This document shows, piece after piece, positions 49,538-57,914 of a stretch of 64,000 nt of DNA. A model generated the notes under the pieces. It was not told the DNA's origin and did no database searches. It was given only the letters and a program-made list of their open reading frames with translations. Each line of letters starts with the position of its first letter. Positions within the stretch are counted from its first letter, which is position 1. The position numbers and the translations under genes are program-made. Source of the stretch: Citrobacter sp. FP75 (GTDB lineage: Bacteria > Pseudomonadota > Gammaproteobacteria > Enterobacterales > Enterobacteriaceae); assembly GCF_018342065.1 (NCBI RefSeq), contig NZ_JAFDOE010000003.1, positions 620,001 to 684,000 on the forward strand, in the 5' to 3' direction.

Positions 49538-50250
49538 GCGAGCCGCTGCTGGAATTTCGTGAAGTTGACGTGTTTTACGGCGTGATTCAGGCGCTAAAAC
49601 AGGTCTCATTGCAGGTGAATAAAGGCGAAACCGTGTCGCTGATTGGCGCTAACGGCGCGGGCAAGTCGACGCTGTTGATGTCGATTTTCGGTCAGCCGCG
49701 GGTGCGAAGCGGGCATATTTTATTTGCGGGTGAGGATATCAGCCACCAGTCGACCCATTTTGTCGCCTCGGCGGGGATCGCTCAGGCACCGGAAGGGCGG
49801 CGGATCTTCCCCGATATGACCGTGGAGGAAAACCTGTTGATGGGGACGATTCCAATCGGTAACAAATATGCTGCCGAAGACTTGCAAAGTATGTTCGATC
49901 TTTTCCCGCGCTTAAAGGAGCGGCGCAAGCAGCGCGCGATGACCATGTCCGGCGGTGAGCAGCAAATGCTGGCGATTGCCAGGGCGTTGATGAGCCGACC
50001 CAAGCTCCTGCTGCTGGATGAACCCAGTCTGGGCCTGGCACCGATTGTGGTGAAGCAGATCTTTCAGACCCTGCGTGAGTTGGCGCGTAACGGGATGACT
50101 ATCTTCCTGGTCGAACAGAACGCCCATCATGCACTGAAGCTTTCGGATAGGGGGTATGTAATGGTGAATGGTCAAATTCGACTTAGCGGTAGTGGTGAAG
50201 AGCTGCTGGGGAACGAGGATGTGCGGAAGGCGTATCTGGGCGGTATATGA
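49534..50250 (+). CDS. livF: Branched-chain amino acid-type ABC ATPase LivF-like
   Basis: ABC ATPase (238 residues) and last gene of the operon. Walker A is GANGAGKST, the signature MSGGEQQMLAIARAL and Walker B LLLLDEPSLGL. The C terminus ELLGNEDVRKAYLGG is typical of LivF. It is the last gene before the accessory island. Confidence 0.88.
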   Translation: MSEPLLEFREVDVFYGVIQALKQVSLQVNKGETVSLIGANGAGKSTLLMSIFGQPRVRSGHILFAGEDISHQSTHFVASAGIAQAPEGRRIFPDMTVEENLLMGTIPIGNKYAAEDLQSMFDLFPRLKERRKQRAMTMSGGEQQMLAIARALMSRPKLLLLDEPSLGLAPIVVKQIFQTLRELARNGMTIFLVEQNAHHALKLSDRGYVMVNGQIRLSGSGEELLGNEDVRKAYLGGI

Positions 50251-50541
50251 GCGTGTCGGTTAATGCCATAGTAAGAGGCTCCATTTTCTCAACGAATCGT
50301 GAGACCCTAAAAACTACGAATAGCAAAAGCCCGGGAATCCTTTTCAGGATGACCGGGTAAAGATAATTTCTTTTTTACAACGTCCCCGGACTTGCTGTAA
50401 TGTCCCGAAACTTAAATTTGGCTCCTCTGACTGGGATCGCCTTAGCCATTAACTGACTGATTGGTAAGCTAAACCTAAAAATTGGGGTTGTCAAGACCAC
50501 CAGAATGACCACCAATGGAATGCAATGAAAAACAGATAAAT
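50251..50541. other. Non-coding junction between the Liv-like operon and the accessory island
   Basis: This 291-base stretch has no gene. It contains a hairpin at 50330-50357 (CCCGG...CCGGG outer stem and ATCC...GGAT inner stem), followed 12 bases later by a T6 run, possibly the livF terminator, and the 17-base tRNA-Asn-like repeat at 50418-50434. After the repeat the sequence becomes A/T-rich. Confidence 0.6.
50418..50434 (-). repeat. Attachment-site-like copy of the tRNA-Asn 3' end
   Basis: TTGGCTCCTCTGACTGG is, on the minus strand, CCAGTCAGAGGAGCCAA, the last 16 bases of enterobacterial tRNA-Asn plus one. The same 17 bases are, from memory, the att direct repeat of the Yersinia high-pathogenicity island and of other elements that insert in asn tRNA genes. 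The bases beyond the repeat (GATCGCCTTAG) do not continue the tRNA, so this is a lone att copy rather than a tRNA gene. Confidence 0.75.
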
Positions 50542-51222
50542 TTACCCCAAATATTTCTTGGCAAAACTAGCTAGCTCCTGCGCTCTGACTGGGTCCCAGC
50601 CATTGTTGACTGCAAATTGTCTGATTGCTTCTTCAGATGCTTTAAGTCCTTGCTTTTTCAGGTCAGCAAAAATTCGTTTTGCCCTGTCTTTATCAGATGG
50701 GTGGCTAAGTCCTGTTGACATGTTGATGCAGCGACCGAGTCTTAAAATTTCATTACCAATAGGGTCTGGCAATTCTGGTTTTAGGATTTTCCAGGTAGAT
50801 GGGCCAACTATTTCAGGCTCCCATGTAGATAGCCAGCGTTTACCTTCCTCCACTGACCAAGGTAAAAAGACGATACTATTGATGTTTTGAACACTATCAA
50901 CAATATCCATGTCTTTATCTGTTAAATATGTAGCTAATACAATGTCATGATTGCCATATATTGGAAAATTTTTAGGGATATTAAACTCTAGTCGAACATT
51001 ACTACCCAGATCGATAGTTTGACCTTTTATCAATGCCTTTGTTACCTGGGTTCCAAGGAATATTGCTATATCAGAATGAGAAAACGTTCCTTTCGCAGGA
51101 AATAGTAGAGATACTCGTTGAAGTCCCGCATCTTTACATAGATGGTAGGCCTTACTTAAGGCAGTTTTTATATTATCTTGATTTGAACCATTATTTTCGA
51201 TTAGAAATCTGGAAATTGACAT
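50542..51222 (-). CDS. Unrecognised 226-residue protein
   Basis: I do not recognise a functional family with confidence. The protein begins MSISRFLIENNGSNQDNIKTALSKAYHLCKDAG. The N-terminal 130 residues look like a mixed alpha/beta domain, with LQRVSLLFPAKGTF and SIVFLPWSVEEGKRWL segments. The C-terminal part is helical and ends EEAIRQFAVNNGWDPVRAQELASFAKKYLG, a small helix-rich module. There is no signal peptide or membrane segment. It is the gene nearest the att-like repeat and is separated by 102 bases from the next gene, which is read in the same direction. Coding density and length indicate a real gene. Confidence 0.75.
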   Translation of the reverse strand: MSISRFLIENNGSNQDNIKTALSKAYHLCKDAGLQRVSLLFPAKGTFSHSDIAIFLGTQVTKALIKGQTIDLGSNVRLEFNIPKNFPIYGNHDIVLATYLTDKDMDIVDSVQNINSIVFLPWSVEEGKRWLSTWEPEIVGPSTWKILKPELPDPIGNEILRLGRCINMSTGLSHPSDKDRAKRIFADLKKQGLKASEEAIRQFAVNNGWDPVRAQELASFAKKYLG

Positions 51223-51324
51223 AAAAACTCCTTTTAATAAACATTAGGAATAGTAGAAAAGTCTTGGGTTAGGCTGTTATGTGTTCTGTCTTGTGAGCCG
51301 TCCCCAGTGCTAAAGCAAGTCATA

Positions 51325-52050
51325 TCAAAAGTCTTCGTCGTCATCCGTTGGCCCATCCTCAATTGCTGGTAAGGCTTCAAGCTGAGATTTGAGTTGTTCA
51401 TTTAACTGGGAGCCCAATAAGAGAAAAGCTTCAAGCCTTTTTTGCCTTTTTTCCAGTATTCTCCGTTGCGCATTATTGGGATTGTCTGTATTGGCCGGGT
51501 TACCTCGTAACTGAAAGATACGAATTTCAAGCAGATCAACATCTTCGTCCAATCCAGCTTTCTGTGCTAACTCCACCCATTCTTGGGATTTATCGATAGC
51601 ATTCTCTGCTGCTAAAGATAAACAGTAATCAATCAGTATTTTTGCTACAGAATCAATATCCTTAGCGGCGGTTAACCATTTTTGGACCTCACTGGTTTCT
51701 TTTTCTACATTAATTAGATCTCGGTAAGGTGAAAAAAATCTCGGTTGCTCATTTTCAGGATCAAGACCTTTTAAGGTTCTTAGAATAGGTTCGAGCTCCT
51801 GAAATGGTCTGGTACCAATTGGCAATTCGTATCTGTTAGACCAGAATGACCATATAGAGTCCCTAATCTCCGCTTGTTTAGCTGTACGGACGATGTCGTC
51901 TGTACAATGTTCAGCATCATAAATGAGCTCTGCGATATGATGAGCCATCCATCTGCTTAATGTATCAACAGAGTCATTTAGCTCAAGCTCATCAACTAGT
52001 TTTTTCCCCAGTTCTATAATTGCCGTATAGCGTGTGGATGGTTCCGTCAT
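51325..52050 (-). CDS. Unrecognised helical 241-residue protein
   Basis: A soluble, mostly helical acidic protein starting MTEPSTRYTAIIELGKKLVDELELNDSVDTLSRWMAHHIAELIYDAEH, with a charged coiled-coil-like C-terminal part (NNAQRRILEKRQKRLEAFLLLGSQL) and an acidic tail TDDDEDF. No catalytic motif is visible. It starts one base after the stop of the frameshifted TPR gene upstream, so it is likely cotranscribed with that gene. A role in immunity or defence is possible from context but not shown. Confidence 0.75.
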   Translation of the reverse strand: MTEPSTRYTAIIELGKKLVDELELNDSVDTLSRWMAHHIAELIYDAEHCTDDIVRTAKQAEIRDSIWSFWSNRYELPIGTRPFQELEPILRTLKGLDPENEQPRFFSPYRDLINVEKETSEVQKWLTAAKDIDSVAKILIDYCLSLAAENAIDKSQEWVELAQKAGLDEDVDLLEIRIFQLRGNPANTDNPNNAQRRILEKRQKRLEAFLLLGSQLNEQLKSQLEALPAIEDGPTDDDEDF

Positions 52051-52492
52051 TTATTTTTCGAGTTTAATTCTATCTAAATAAAAATCTAAATACTTTTTAG
52101 GTCGTTCCTGAAAAGCTCTTTTCTTCCCATAACTGTAAGCATCATGAAAATATTTATGTGCCTCATCGTACTGCTCTAGTTCAAAGCAAACCATTCCCAT
52201 ATTAACTATAGGGCCGGTGTCTATTGAATCTTTTACCTCTAATAATACGTAAGCCCAGCTTTTTGCCTTTTCGTAATCACACTTATCAAAATAAGCAGAA
52301 AAAAAAACTGGATGCGATCCAATAAGAAGGCATCATCCAACTAGTTCTAGGTTCCGGCACTAATATCCATGCCTTCTCATAATACAGTAGTGCCGAATCA
52401 ATATCTTTATTATGGCGATACTTATCCCCCTCTAAGACAATTTTATTTATTTCCTCATTCAATGCAGGATCTTTATCATATAAATTGATCAT
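52051..52492 (-). pseudogene. TPR-type probable immunity gene with a homopolymer frameshift
   Basis: The frame from ATG 52492 (MINLYDKDPALNEEINKIVLEGDKYRH) reaches a premature stop at 52286. Shifting frame at the nine-base A/T homopolymer at 52299-52307 restores a continuous protein to the TAA at 52051-52053. The continuation reads SAYFDKCDYEKAKSWAYVLL and ends AFQERPKKYLDFYLDRIKLEK. The joined product of about 146 residues looks like a small tetratricopeptide protein of the type found beside Rhs toxin tips. The defect may be a mutation, a slippage-controlled switch, or a sequencing error. Confidence 0.7.
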
Positions 52493-52504
52493 AGTAAGAA
52501 TTCC

Positions 52505-52831
52505 TCAGTAATTTGGCTGTTCTGCTGGTCCAACAAATCCGCCGGGATCACGGTATCGTTCAGGTGTTGAACCGCCCCTTGAACGGTTGGTACTGTAATA
52601 TTCAAGCTCATAGTTATCTGGATCTTTCATCCATGCCCTAACTTCTTTAGATTTAGGGCCAAAATATCCGCCTCGACGATTCCAGTATGTAACGGCGTCT
52701 TCAAGATGAGACATATCTGCATCTTTTATATGATACCATTTTCCATTAGATTCAAAAAGAATATCCCTATAACCATCACCCATAATACGCCCGTCTTTAC
52801 GCATTCTATCTATTACGGCACGACCAATTAA
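52505..52831 (-). pseudogene. Orphan Rhs C-terminal toxin tip (GH-E-like nuclease), no core
   Basis: An open frame with a plausible ATG at 52804 gives 99 residues (MRKDGRIMGDGYRDILFESNG); it stays open to a TAG at 52832-52834, adding IGRAVIDR-like residues upstream. The body has DADMSHLEDAVTYWNRRG, FGPKSKEVRAWMKDPDNYEL and a tail STNRSRGGSTPERYRDPGGF. This resembles the HNH/Endo VII-superfamily GH-E nuclease tips of Rhs proteins. No Rhs core or DPxGL junction precedes it. It is probably a displaced toxin tip kept with its immunity gene, 12 bases downstream. Confidence 0.6.
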
Positions 52832-52848
52832 CTATTAGGGAGTTAATC

Positions 52849-53181
52849 ATGGCTGAACGCGATTCTACGCCAGAAGTGACCATTTCCAAAACACAGCGCC
52901 GGGTAAAAGTCGGTTATGTCAGAGCACGCCACGAAGAGCGTAAAACCGGCATGACCACATATTACTCACAGCATCCCAGCCTGCAACTTAAAGGCGACTG
53001 GCTGAGAGAGGCGGGATTTGATACCGGGCGCAGCGTGACCGTGAAGATCTCGGAGGGATGCCTGATCATCATCGCCGATAATGACGAAGTGCAGGAACTG
53101 AGGGAAGAACTTTACAGGGTAAAACAGGTGGTTAAGGGGATAAAGGACGGAATGTTTAGTGTGCTGAACAATGGCGGCTAA
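52849..53181 (+). CDS. symE: SymE-like type I toxin
   Basis: A 110-residue protein with the SymE/AbrB-like core: ...HPSLQLKGDWLREAGFDTGRSVTVKISEGCLIIIAD... matching the E. coli LKGQWLEAAGF and VKVMEGCIVL segments. In E. coli SymE is an SOS-induced toxin repressed by the antisense RNA SymR. Here it is read against all neighbours, between an orphan Rhs tip and the main rhs immunity gene, a common setting for such genes. AGGGAG precedes the ATG. I see no LexA box within the 44 bases upstream and could not delimit an antisense RNA. Confidence 0.8.
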   Translation: MAERDSTPEVTISKTQRRVKVGYVRARHEERKTGMTTYYSQHPSLQLKGDWLREAGFDTGRSVTVKISEGCLIIIADNDEVQELREELYRVKQVVKGIKDGMFSVLNNGG

Positions 53182-53190
53182 ATAAAAAAT

Positions 53191-53224
53191 AAGCCGGGAA
53201 GATTTAAGCACTTTCCGGCTTTAT
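53191..53224. terminator. Bidirectional terminator between symE and the rhs immunity gene
   Basis: AAGCCGGGAAG (53191-53201) pairs with CTTTCCGGCTT (53211-53221) with one G-T mismatch and a 9-base loop. It is followed by TATTATTT on the plus strand and, on the minus strand, by TATTTTTTATTT. The two genes converge here, so it serves both. Confidence 0.85.
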
Positions 53225-53227
53225 TAT

Positions 53228-53539
53228 TTAATCTAAAAAATCATCTTCTTCGAGATAATAAATAACAGCATCTAACAGGTCTTCATTTGAAGCATCAGGA
53301 TAATGTTCAAGTTTATTATCTATAATAGCCTGAAACACCTGGTACTCCAGCCATGGCTTATATTTATTTGGCGTATCATCCATTTCATCAAATTCATCAT
53401 CACTTTCTGCAATATAATAAGATGACGTTCTAATGAAATCGATATTATTTCTAAATGAAGTGTCCACAAAAAAACACCATGGCACATCTAGCTCTTTGTA
53501 GATGCGCAACAAACCCTCAAAGCCTTCAATCATTTTCAT
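53228..53539 (-). CDS. Probable immunity protein of the Rhs toxin
   Basis: A small acidic protein (103 residues) directly downstream of rhs, 12 bases away and in the same direction. It begins MKMIEGFEGLLRIYKELDVPWCFFVDT and has a strongly acidic middle and tail (SDDEFDEMDDT, YYLEEDDFLD). I cannot assign a named immunity family. Position, size and charge are those expected of the protein that neutralises the nuclease tip of the neighbouring Rhs. Confidence 0.7.
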   Translation of the reverse strand: MKMIEGFEGLLRIYKELDVPWCFFVDTSFRNNIDFIRTSSYYIAESDDEFDEMDDTPNKYKPWLEYQVFQAIIDNKLEHYPDASNEDLLDAVIYYLEEDDFLD

Positions 53540-53551
53540 AATATGAAATCC

Positions 53552-56500
53552 TTAACGACAACCAGTACCACCACCCCACTTATTACGCCCACCAGAGCCA
53601 TCAGGATGGTAGATTTTGTGGTAAGTTTTGTGATCAAAATGGTCAACTAAACTTAATACTCCAGTTTTATCTTCATGGTGCCATGTCATACCTTTAGGAG
53701 CTGTTGGTTTAAAGTTTCCTCTTGAATTAGGCTGTACATGCTCAACCACTCCGGGATATTTCGTCTGCATTTCTCGTCTGAACGCAGGATCTTTTTGTAT
53801 CCTTTCATAAACCGACTGATTTCCTCGCCTGAAATGTTCAGCATCTGACAGGTCATATTCAGAAGGATTCAGAGTGTGTTCATGAAATACATTATATTTA
53901 CCAAGCTCACGCTGACCTTCACCTTTATATAAACCTAAAGGATCGATCCAACTTAATGGATTCGGCGCATAAGCATACAGGTTTAAACCGCCCGCCAGCC
54001 CTATCGGATCTGCCGAGATATACCGCCCACTCTCAGGCTCATAATACCGATACCGGTTATAATGTAAACCACTCTCTTCATCAAAATACTGTCCCTGAAA
54101 ACGCAGCGGATTCCTCACCGAACCGGTCTGTTCACTCCACGCTCCCCACGGCCCTGCGCTCTGCGACCACGCCACGCCGCCGCTCTCATCCGTCAGCCTC
54201 ATTGGCGCGCCGTTCACGTCGTTGTGATAAAAATATATCCGCTTCTCCGGCTCGCTGAATCCGTCCTTTTCGCTCCAGCGCCGCCCGTACTTTATCAGTG
54301 CCAGCGGCTCAAAACTCTGCGGGTAGTAGATGTACTCCTGCACGGCCTGCCCGGTGACCAGACTCTTCAGCCGCTCCTCCCGCGCTCCGCTGCTGCCCGG
54401 TTTTCGCATATCACACGCCGCCGTCAGCGTTTCCTGTGCCGGGGCCGTCTCCTGCGCTTCTCCCGCCAGCGCATCCCCGTCCCACCAGAACCACGTCAGG
54501 CTGGCGGTGTCTTCACCCGCTTTGACCGTTTTCTTGAATACCCGGCGACCAAGGCCGTCATAACCATATTGTGTGGTGGCGCTGTCGCTGTGCAGTGCTT
54601 TCAGTCTCCCGCTGACGTCCCACTCCAGCGTCTCGCTGACAACCTTCTGTGACCACAGGTACGGTGTCCGGCGTTTACGCTTCTCCAGTTGCCCGTTGCG
54701 GTTATACCAGTGCTCCAGCGTGACCTGCCGCTCTTCCTCCACCCGGCCATAACACTGCCAGTCGTCCCCGCTGCCGCTGATGTCTTCCCGCAGCCGGTTA
54801 CCCGCAGCGTCATACACAAAATTTGTTATCCGCCCCAGAACGTCCGTGTGCGCCGTCAGCCTGTCCATCACGTCATGGCTGAAAAATTCCTGCCCCGTCA
54901 CGCTGTCATTTCGCTGCCGAACGTTACCGTTTAAATCGTAATACCACTCGGTGGCAAACAGCGGCCTGGCCTCCCGGCTCACCCGTTGTGCGCTCAGCCA
55001 GCCGTTTTCGTTATAGCTCAGTTCACGCTTCAGCTCCGGCGTAAGCTGCTCTTCACGCAACCGCCCCAGCGCGTCATACACCAGCGCGGTCGCCGGTTCG
55101 TCGTTTATCCGTATCTGGCTTAACTGCCCCGCATCGTTGTAGCCGAGCCGCACGCGGTTGCCGCTGTCGCTCTCCCGTCCCGCATACTGACCGGCCTCCG
55201 TATAGCCGTGGTGGATGCTGACCCCGTCCTGTACTTCTTCCGTCAGCCTGCCGCCGCTGTCGTAACGCCAGCTCACTTTGCGGTACGGGTTATCGCAGGC
55301 CGTCAGTTGCCCACGCTGGTTATAGTCGTAGCACGCCAGCAGCGTATCGTTGTGATACTGCCCGGTAATGCGGCCCTGTTTATCGTGGTGGTAAGTCAGG
55401 GTGGTGCCGTCCGGCGCGGTTCTGGCGCTCAGCAGGCTGTCGGCGCTCCACTGGTAGCGTGTATTCTGGCCCCGCCAGTCACGCTCTTCCACAATCCGCC
55501 CCAGACTGTCGCGGACTATCTGCCAGCGCTGGTCCATCTGGTTGATGACCGCCACAAGCTGGTCTTCGGTATCATACTCGTAATTGGTACGGCTGCCGTC
55601 CGGCAGGGTACAGCCGGAGACTTCGCCAGTGGGGGTATAGTCCAGCCGGGTAATACGCTGGCCGTCGTCATAAGCCACAAGCTGGCCTTCGGCATCGTAC
55701 TCCAGCCGGATGGCGTTACGGTACGGCAGCTTTGCCTCCGTCAGCCTGTCGGCGCTGTCGTAACGGTAGTCCCGCTGTTCTTTCAGCGCATTCATTTCCG
55801 ACAGCAGGTTGCCCCGGTTATCATGAACGTATGTCGTTTTCGCCCCGGTGCGCGCCGTCAGTGCGCTGACAAAGCCAAGGCGGTCATACTCCAGCAGTTC
55901 GTGGCCCTGTCCAGCGACATCCCTGCGCACCATCTGCCCCAGTTCATCGTAGTGATACTGCTGTTGCACGCCTGCCGGGTCTGTCACGCCGGTCAGATTG
56001 CCACGCTCATCATGTCCGAACTGCCAGCAGGCACCTTCCGGGTCGCTGGCCTCTTTCATATGCAGCCCCTGCCAGACCGCCACAAACTCGCTGTCGTCCG
56101 GCGCGATTTCCCGGCAGATATTGCCTGCCTCATCATATTCAAAGCGGGTGGTTCTTCTGTCTGGTGAGGTGATGCTGACCGTCTGTCCGAACTCGTCGTA
56201 AAGGAAGAACGTCGCACCGCCTTCCGGGTCGATTTCACACAGGGGGAGACGGTCTTCGCTGAAGCGGATGATGGTGGTATGCCCCAGCGAGTTGGTCATC
56301 TCCAGCTCATGGCTGAAGTCATTCCACACGAAATGATAGTCATAGTAACCGCCGTCACCCCATGCGTGAATAACGCGCCACGTATCGTCATAGTCATAAT
56401 GGAAGCGCTGGCCGAGACGGTCGGCGTGGTACTGCATGTAAACCCGTTCCCGCCACGCGAAATGGCGACGATGGCCGTCGCTGTCAGTCTGCCCTGCCAG

Positions 56501-57757
56501 TTGGTTATCCGGGGTATAGTCATACTGCGTCAGGTCGCTCTGCGTTTCATCACCGTCCGGCCACACCCCGGCCTGGCTGTCACACAGACGAATGCGAACA
56601 ATGCGCTGGTGCAGGCAGTCAGCTTCGACCCTGCGCCCGGTCAGTGCCTGCGCGGTGTATTCCGTCAGGGTGATACGCCCGGTTTCATAGCGAAAACGCC
56701 AGCCGTTGCCGTTGTTGTCTTCCAGCCTGTCCGGACGCAGAACCGACGCGGACGACGCCGTTTCCTGACGAAAGCGCCAGCGGCGGTTTTCCGTCGTTTC
56801 TGCATGCCAGTGGCGAACGCCGTCTTCTTCCTCATACCACAGCAGTGCGCCACCCGGCAGACTGCTTACGGCATGGGACTGGCCTGCCTGTTCGGGGATG
56901 TCGGCAAAAAACAGTGAACCATCAGCCAGTACAAGCTCATGGTAATCTTCTTCTGTGTGATGGATAAGACGGGTATCTGCCAGCGTTTTCCAGCCATAAC
57001 TGCACAATCCCTCTTCCTGTACATCCGCTGAACGGTAGTAACGTATCCAGTCCAGAGGCACACGCCCCGACAGCAGGAAATCACGCTGTTCCAGCCTGAC
57101 GCTGCCGTCACGAATATCGACGGGTTCCGCGCGCAGTACCTTACACTTGAGGAAGCCCGGGTCCATGTTTTTAAAGAGTTTTTGACGGAACTCTTTAAAT
57201 TTATCCATGAACTTTTTGTAAGCCTTGCTTTTGCCAATGCGCTTGAAAGCGGAAAATCCAACCTTGGTCAACATTGACATCATACTGATGGTCTGCGGCC
57301 CACCAACGGAAACATGATGGGGCAGCGCCATATTGACCGTCAGCGGCGCGGTCAGGGAGAGTATGGGCATTTTTTTAGCACGCCGAAGGCGAAACGGCGG
57401 AATGATGCCTGCCACGTTACAGCTCAATGTGGGTGACAGGCGACGCGACAGCGGATCGCCATCCACAACGACCGTTTTGCTGCCCATAAACACTTCATCA
57501 TCGGTCTGGGGGCCGCCGGGGATTTTGGGGGGAGGAACCGGCGCACCGATAAGGATATGGAAGACCTTTCCTTCTGTACCGGCAACAGTACGTCTCAGCC
57601 CGTGGATTTTTACCGTCGCCCCGATGATGGGCGCATAGTCCCATACGTCAAAAACCATGGCGATATGCGGCGTGGGCCAGACTCCCGGTGGCAGGGCATA
57701 AGAATGAAAATCGATCCCCAGCATCGGGTCAAAATGTTTACTGGCGTTAATGGCCAT
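53552..57757 (-). CDS. rhs: Type VI PAAR-Rhs effector with WHH-type nuclease tip
   Basis: A 1401-residue polymorphic toxin. Residues about 1-120 form a PAAR-like domain (GAPVPPPKIPGGPQTDDEVFMG, KTVVVDGDPLSRRLSPTLSC) that would sharpen the VgrG spike. Residues about 210-1250 are the Rhs core with many YD repeats such as YDEAGNICRE and YDSADRLTEAKL. The cleavage junction PLSWIDPLGL ends at residue 1276. The last 125 residues are the variable toxin tip with MTWHHEDKTGVLSLVD (W1359, H1360, H1361) and GGRNKWGGG, consistent with a WHH-type HNH nuclease. It is placed between a small membrane protein gene and its immunity gene. Confidence 0.93.
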   Translation of the reverse strand: MAINASKHFDPMLGIDFHSYALPPGVWPTPHIAMVFDVWDYAPIIGATVKIHGLRRTVAGTEGKVFHILIGAPVPPPKIPGGPQTDDEVFMGSKTVVVDGDPLSRRLSPTLSCNVAGIIPPFRLRRAKKMPILSLTAPLTVNMALPHHVSVGGPQTISMMSMLTKVGFSAFKRIGKSKAYKKFMDKFKEFRQKLFKNMDPGFLKCKVLRAEPVDIRDGSVRLEQRDFLLSGRVPLDWIRYYRSADVQEEGLCSYGWKTLADTRLIHHTEEDYHELVLADGSLFFADIPEQAGQSHAVSSLPGGALLWYEEEDGVRHWHAETTENRRWRFRQETASSASVLRPDRLEDNNGNGWRFRYETGRITLTEYTAQALTGRRVEADCLHQRIVRIRLCDSQAGVWPDGDETQSDLTQYDYTPDNQLAGQTDSDGHRRHFAWRERVYMQYHADRLGQRFHYDYDDTWRVIHAWGDGGYYDYHFVWNDFSHELEMTNSLGHTTIIRFSEDRLPLCEIDPEGGATFFLYDEFGQTVSITSPDRRTTRFEYDEAGNICREIAPDDSEFVAVWQGLHMKEASDPEGACWQFGHDERGNLTGVTDPAGVQQQYHYDELGQMVRRDVAGQGHELLEYDRLGFVSALTARTGAKTTYVHDNRGNLLSEMNALKEQRDYRYDSADRLTEAKLPYRNAIRLEYDAEGQLVAYDDGQRITRLDYTPTGEVSGCTLPDGSRTNYEYDTEDQLVAVINQMDQRWQIVRDSLGRIVEERDWRGQNTRYQWSADSLLSARTAPDGTTLTYHHDKQGRITGQYHNDTLLACYDYNQRGQLTACDNPYRKVSWRYDSGGRLTEEVQDGVSIHHGYTEAGQYAGRESDSGNRVRLGYNDAGQLSQIRINDEPATALVYDALGRLREEQLTPELKRELSYNENGWLSAQRVSREARPLFATEWYYDLNGNVRQRNDSVTGQEFFSHDVMDRLTAHTDVLGRITNFVYDAAGNRLREDISGSGDDWQCYGRVEEERQVTLEHWYNRNGQLEKRKRRTPYLWSQKVVSETLEWDVSGRLKALHSDSATTQYGYDGLGRRVFKKTVKAGEDTASLTWFWWDGDALAGEAQETAPAQETLTAACDMRKPGSSGAREERLKSLVTGQAVQEYIYYPQSFEPLALIKYGRRWSEKDGFSEPEKRIYFYHNDVNGAPMRLTDESGGVAWSQSAGPWGAWSEQTGSVRNPLRFQGQYFDEESGLHYNRYRYYEPESGRYISADPIGLAGGLNLYAYAPNPLSWIDPLGLYKGEGQRELGKYNVFHEHTLNPSEYDLSDAEHFRRGNQSVYERIQKDPAFRREMQTKYPGVVEHVQPNSRGNFKPTAPKGMTWHHEDKTGVLSLVDHFDHKTYHKIYHPDGSGGRNKWGGGTGCR

Positions 57758-57776
57758 ATGACGGCTCCTCCCTGAA

Positions 57777-57914
57777 TTACAGCGCCCGCATTAACTGGCG
57801 CAGAAATACCCTGATTTCATCGCGGTATGTGTCGTCAACAAGGCCCACATACGCCATCAGCAGGGCGGCCAGTACGGCAAGAATTAGCCATTTCTTTTTG
57901 TTAAAATTCAGCAT
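57777..57914 (-). CDS. Small single-pass membrane protein in the vgrG-rhs operon
   Basis: A 45-residue protein starting MLNFNKKKWLILAVLAALLMAYVGLVDD, one transmembrane helix with positive N terminus and a short charged C-terminal part (RDEIRVFLRQLMRAL). The ATG at 57914 has AGGAG just upstream and overlaps the last codons of the 540-residue gene by 14 bases. The longer frame upstream overlaps that gene and looks non-coding. No family is recognised. The position directly before rhs suggests a role in loading, protecting or holding the effector at the membrane. Confidence 0.7.
   Translation of the reverse strand: MLNFNKKKWLILAVLAALLMAYVGLVDDTYRDEIRVFLRQLMRAL

Noticed and set aside
50411-50500. 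A complete tRNA-Asn gene at the att-like repeat
   Set aside because: Only the last 16 tRNA bases are present; the adjoining sequence does not form the T-arm, anticodon arm or acceptor partner.
55208-56167. Plus-strand open frame of 319 codons inside rhs
   Set aside because: It is the antisense of the YD-repeat core, and its repetitive valine/leucine-rich sequence follows from the codon bias of the repeats.
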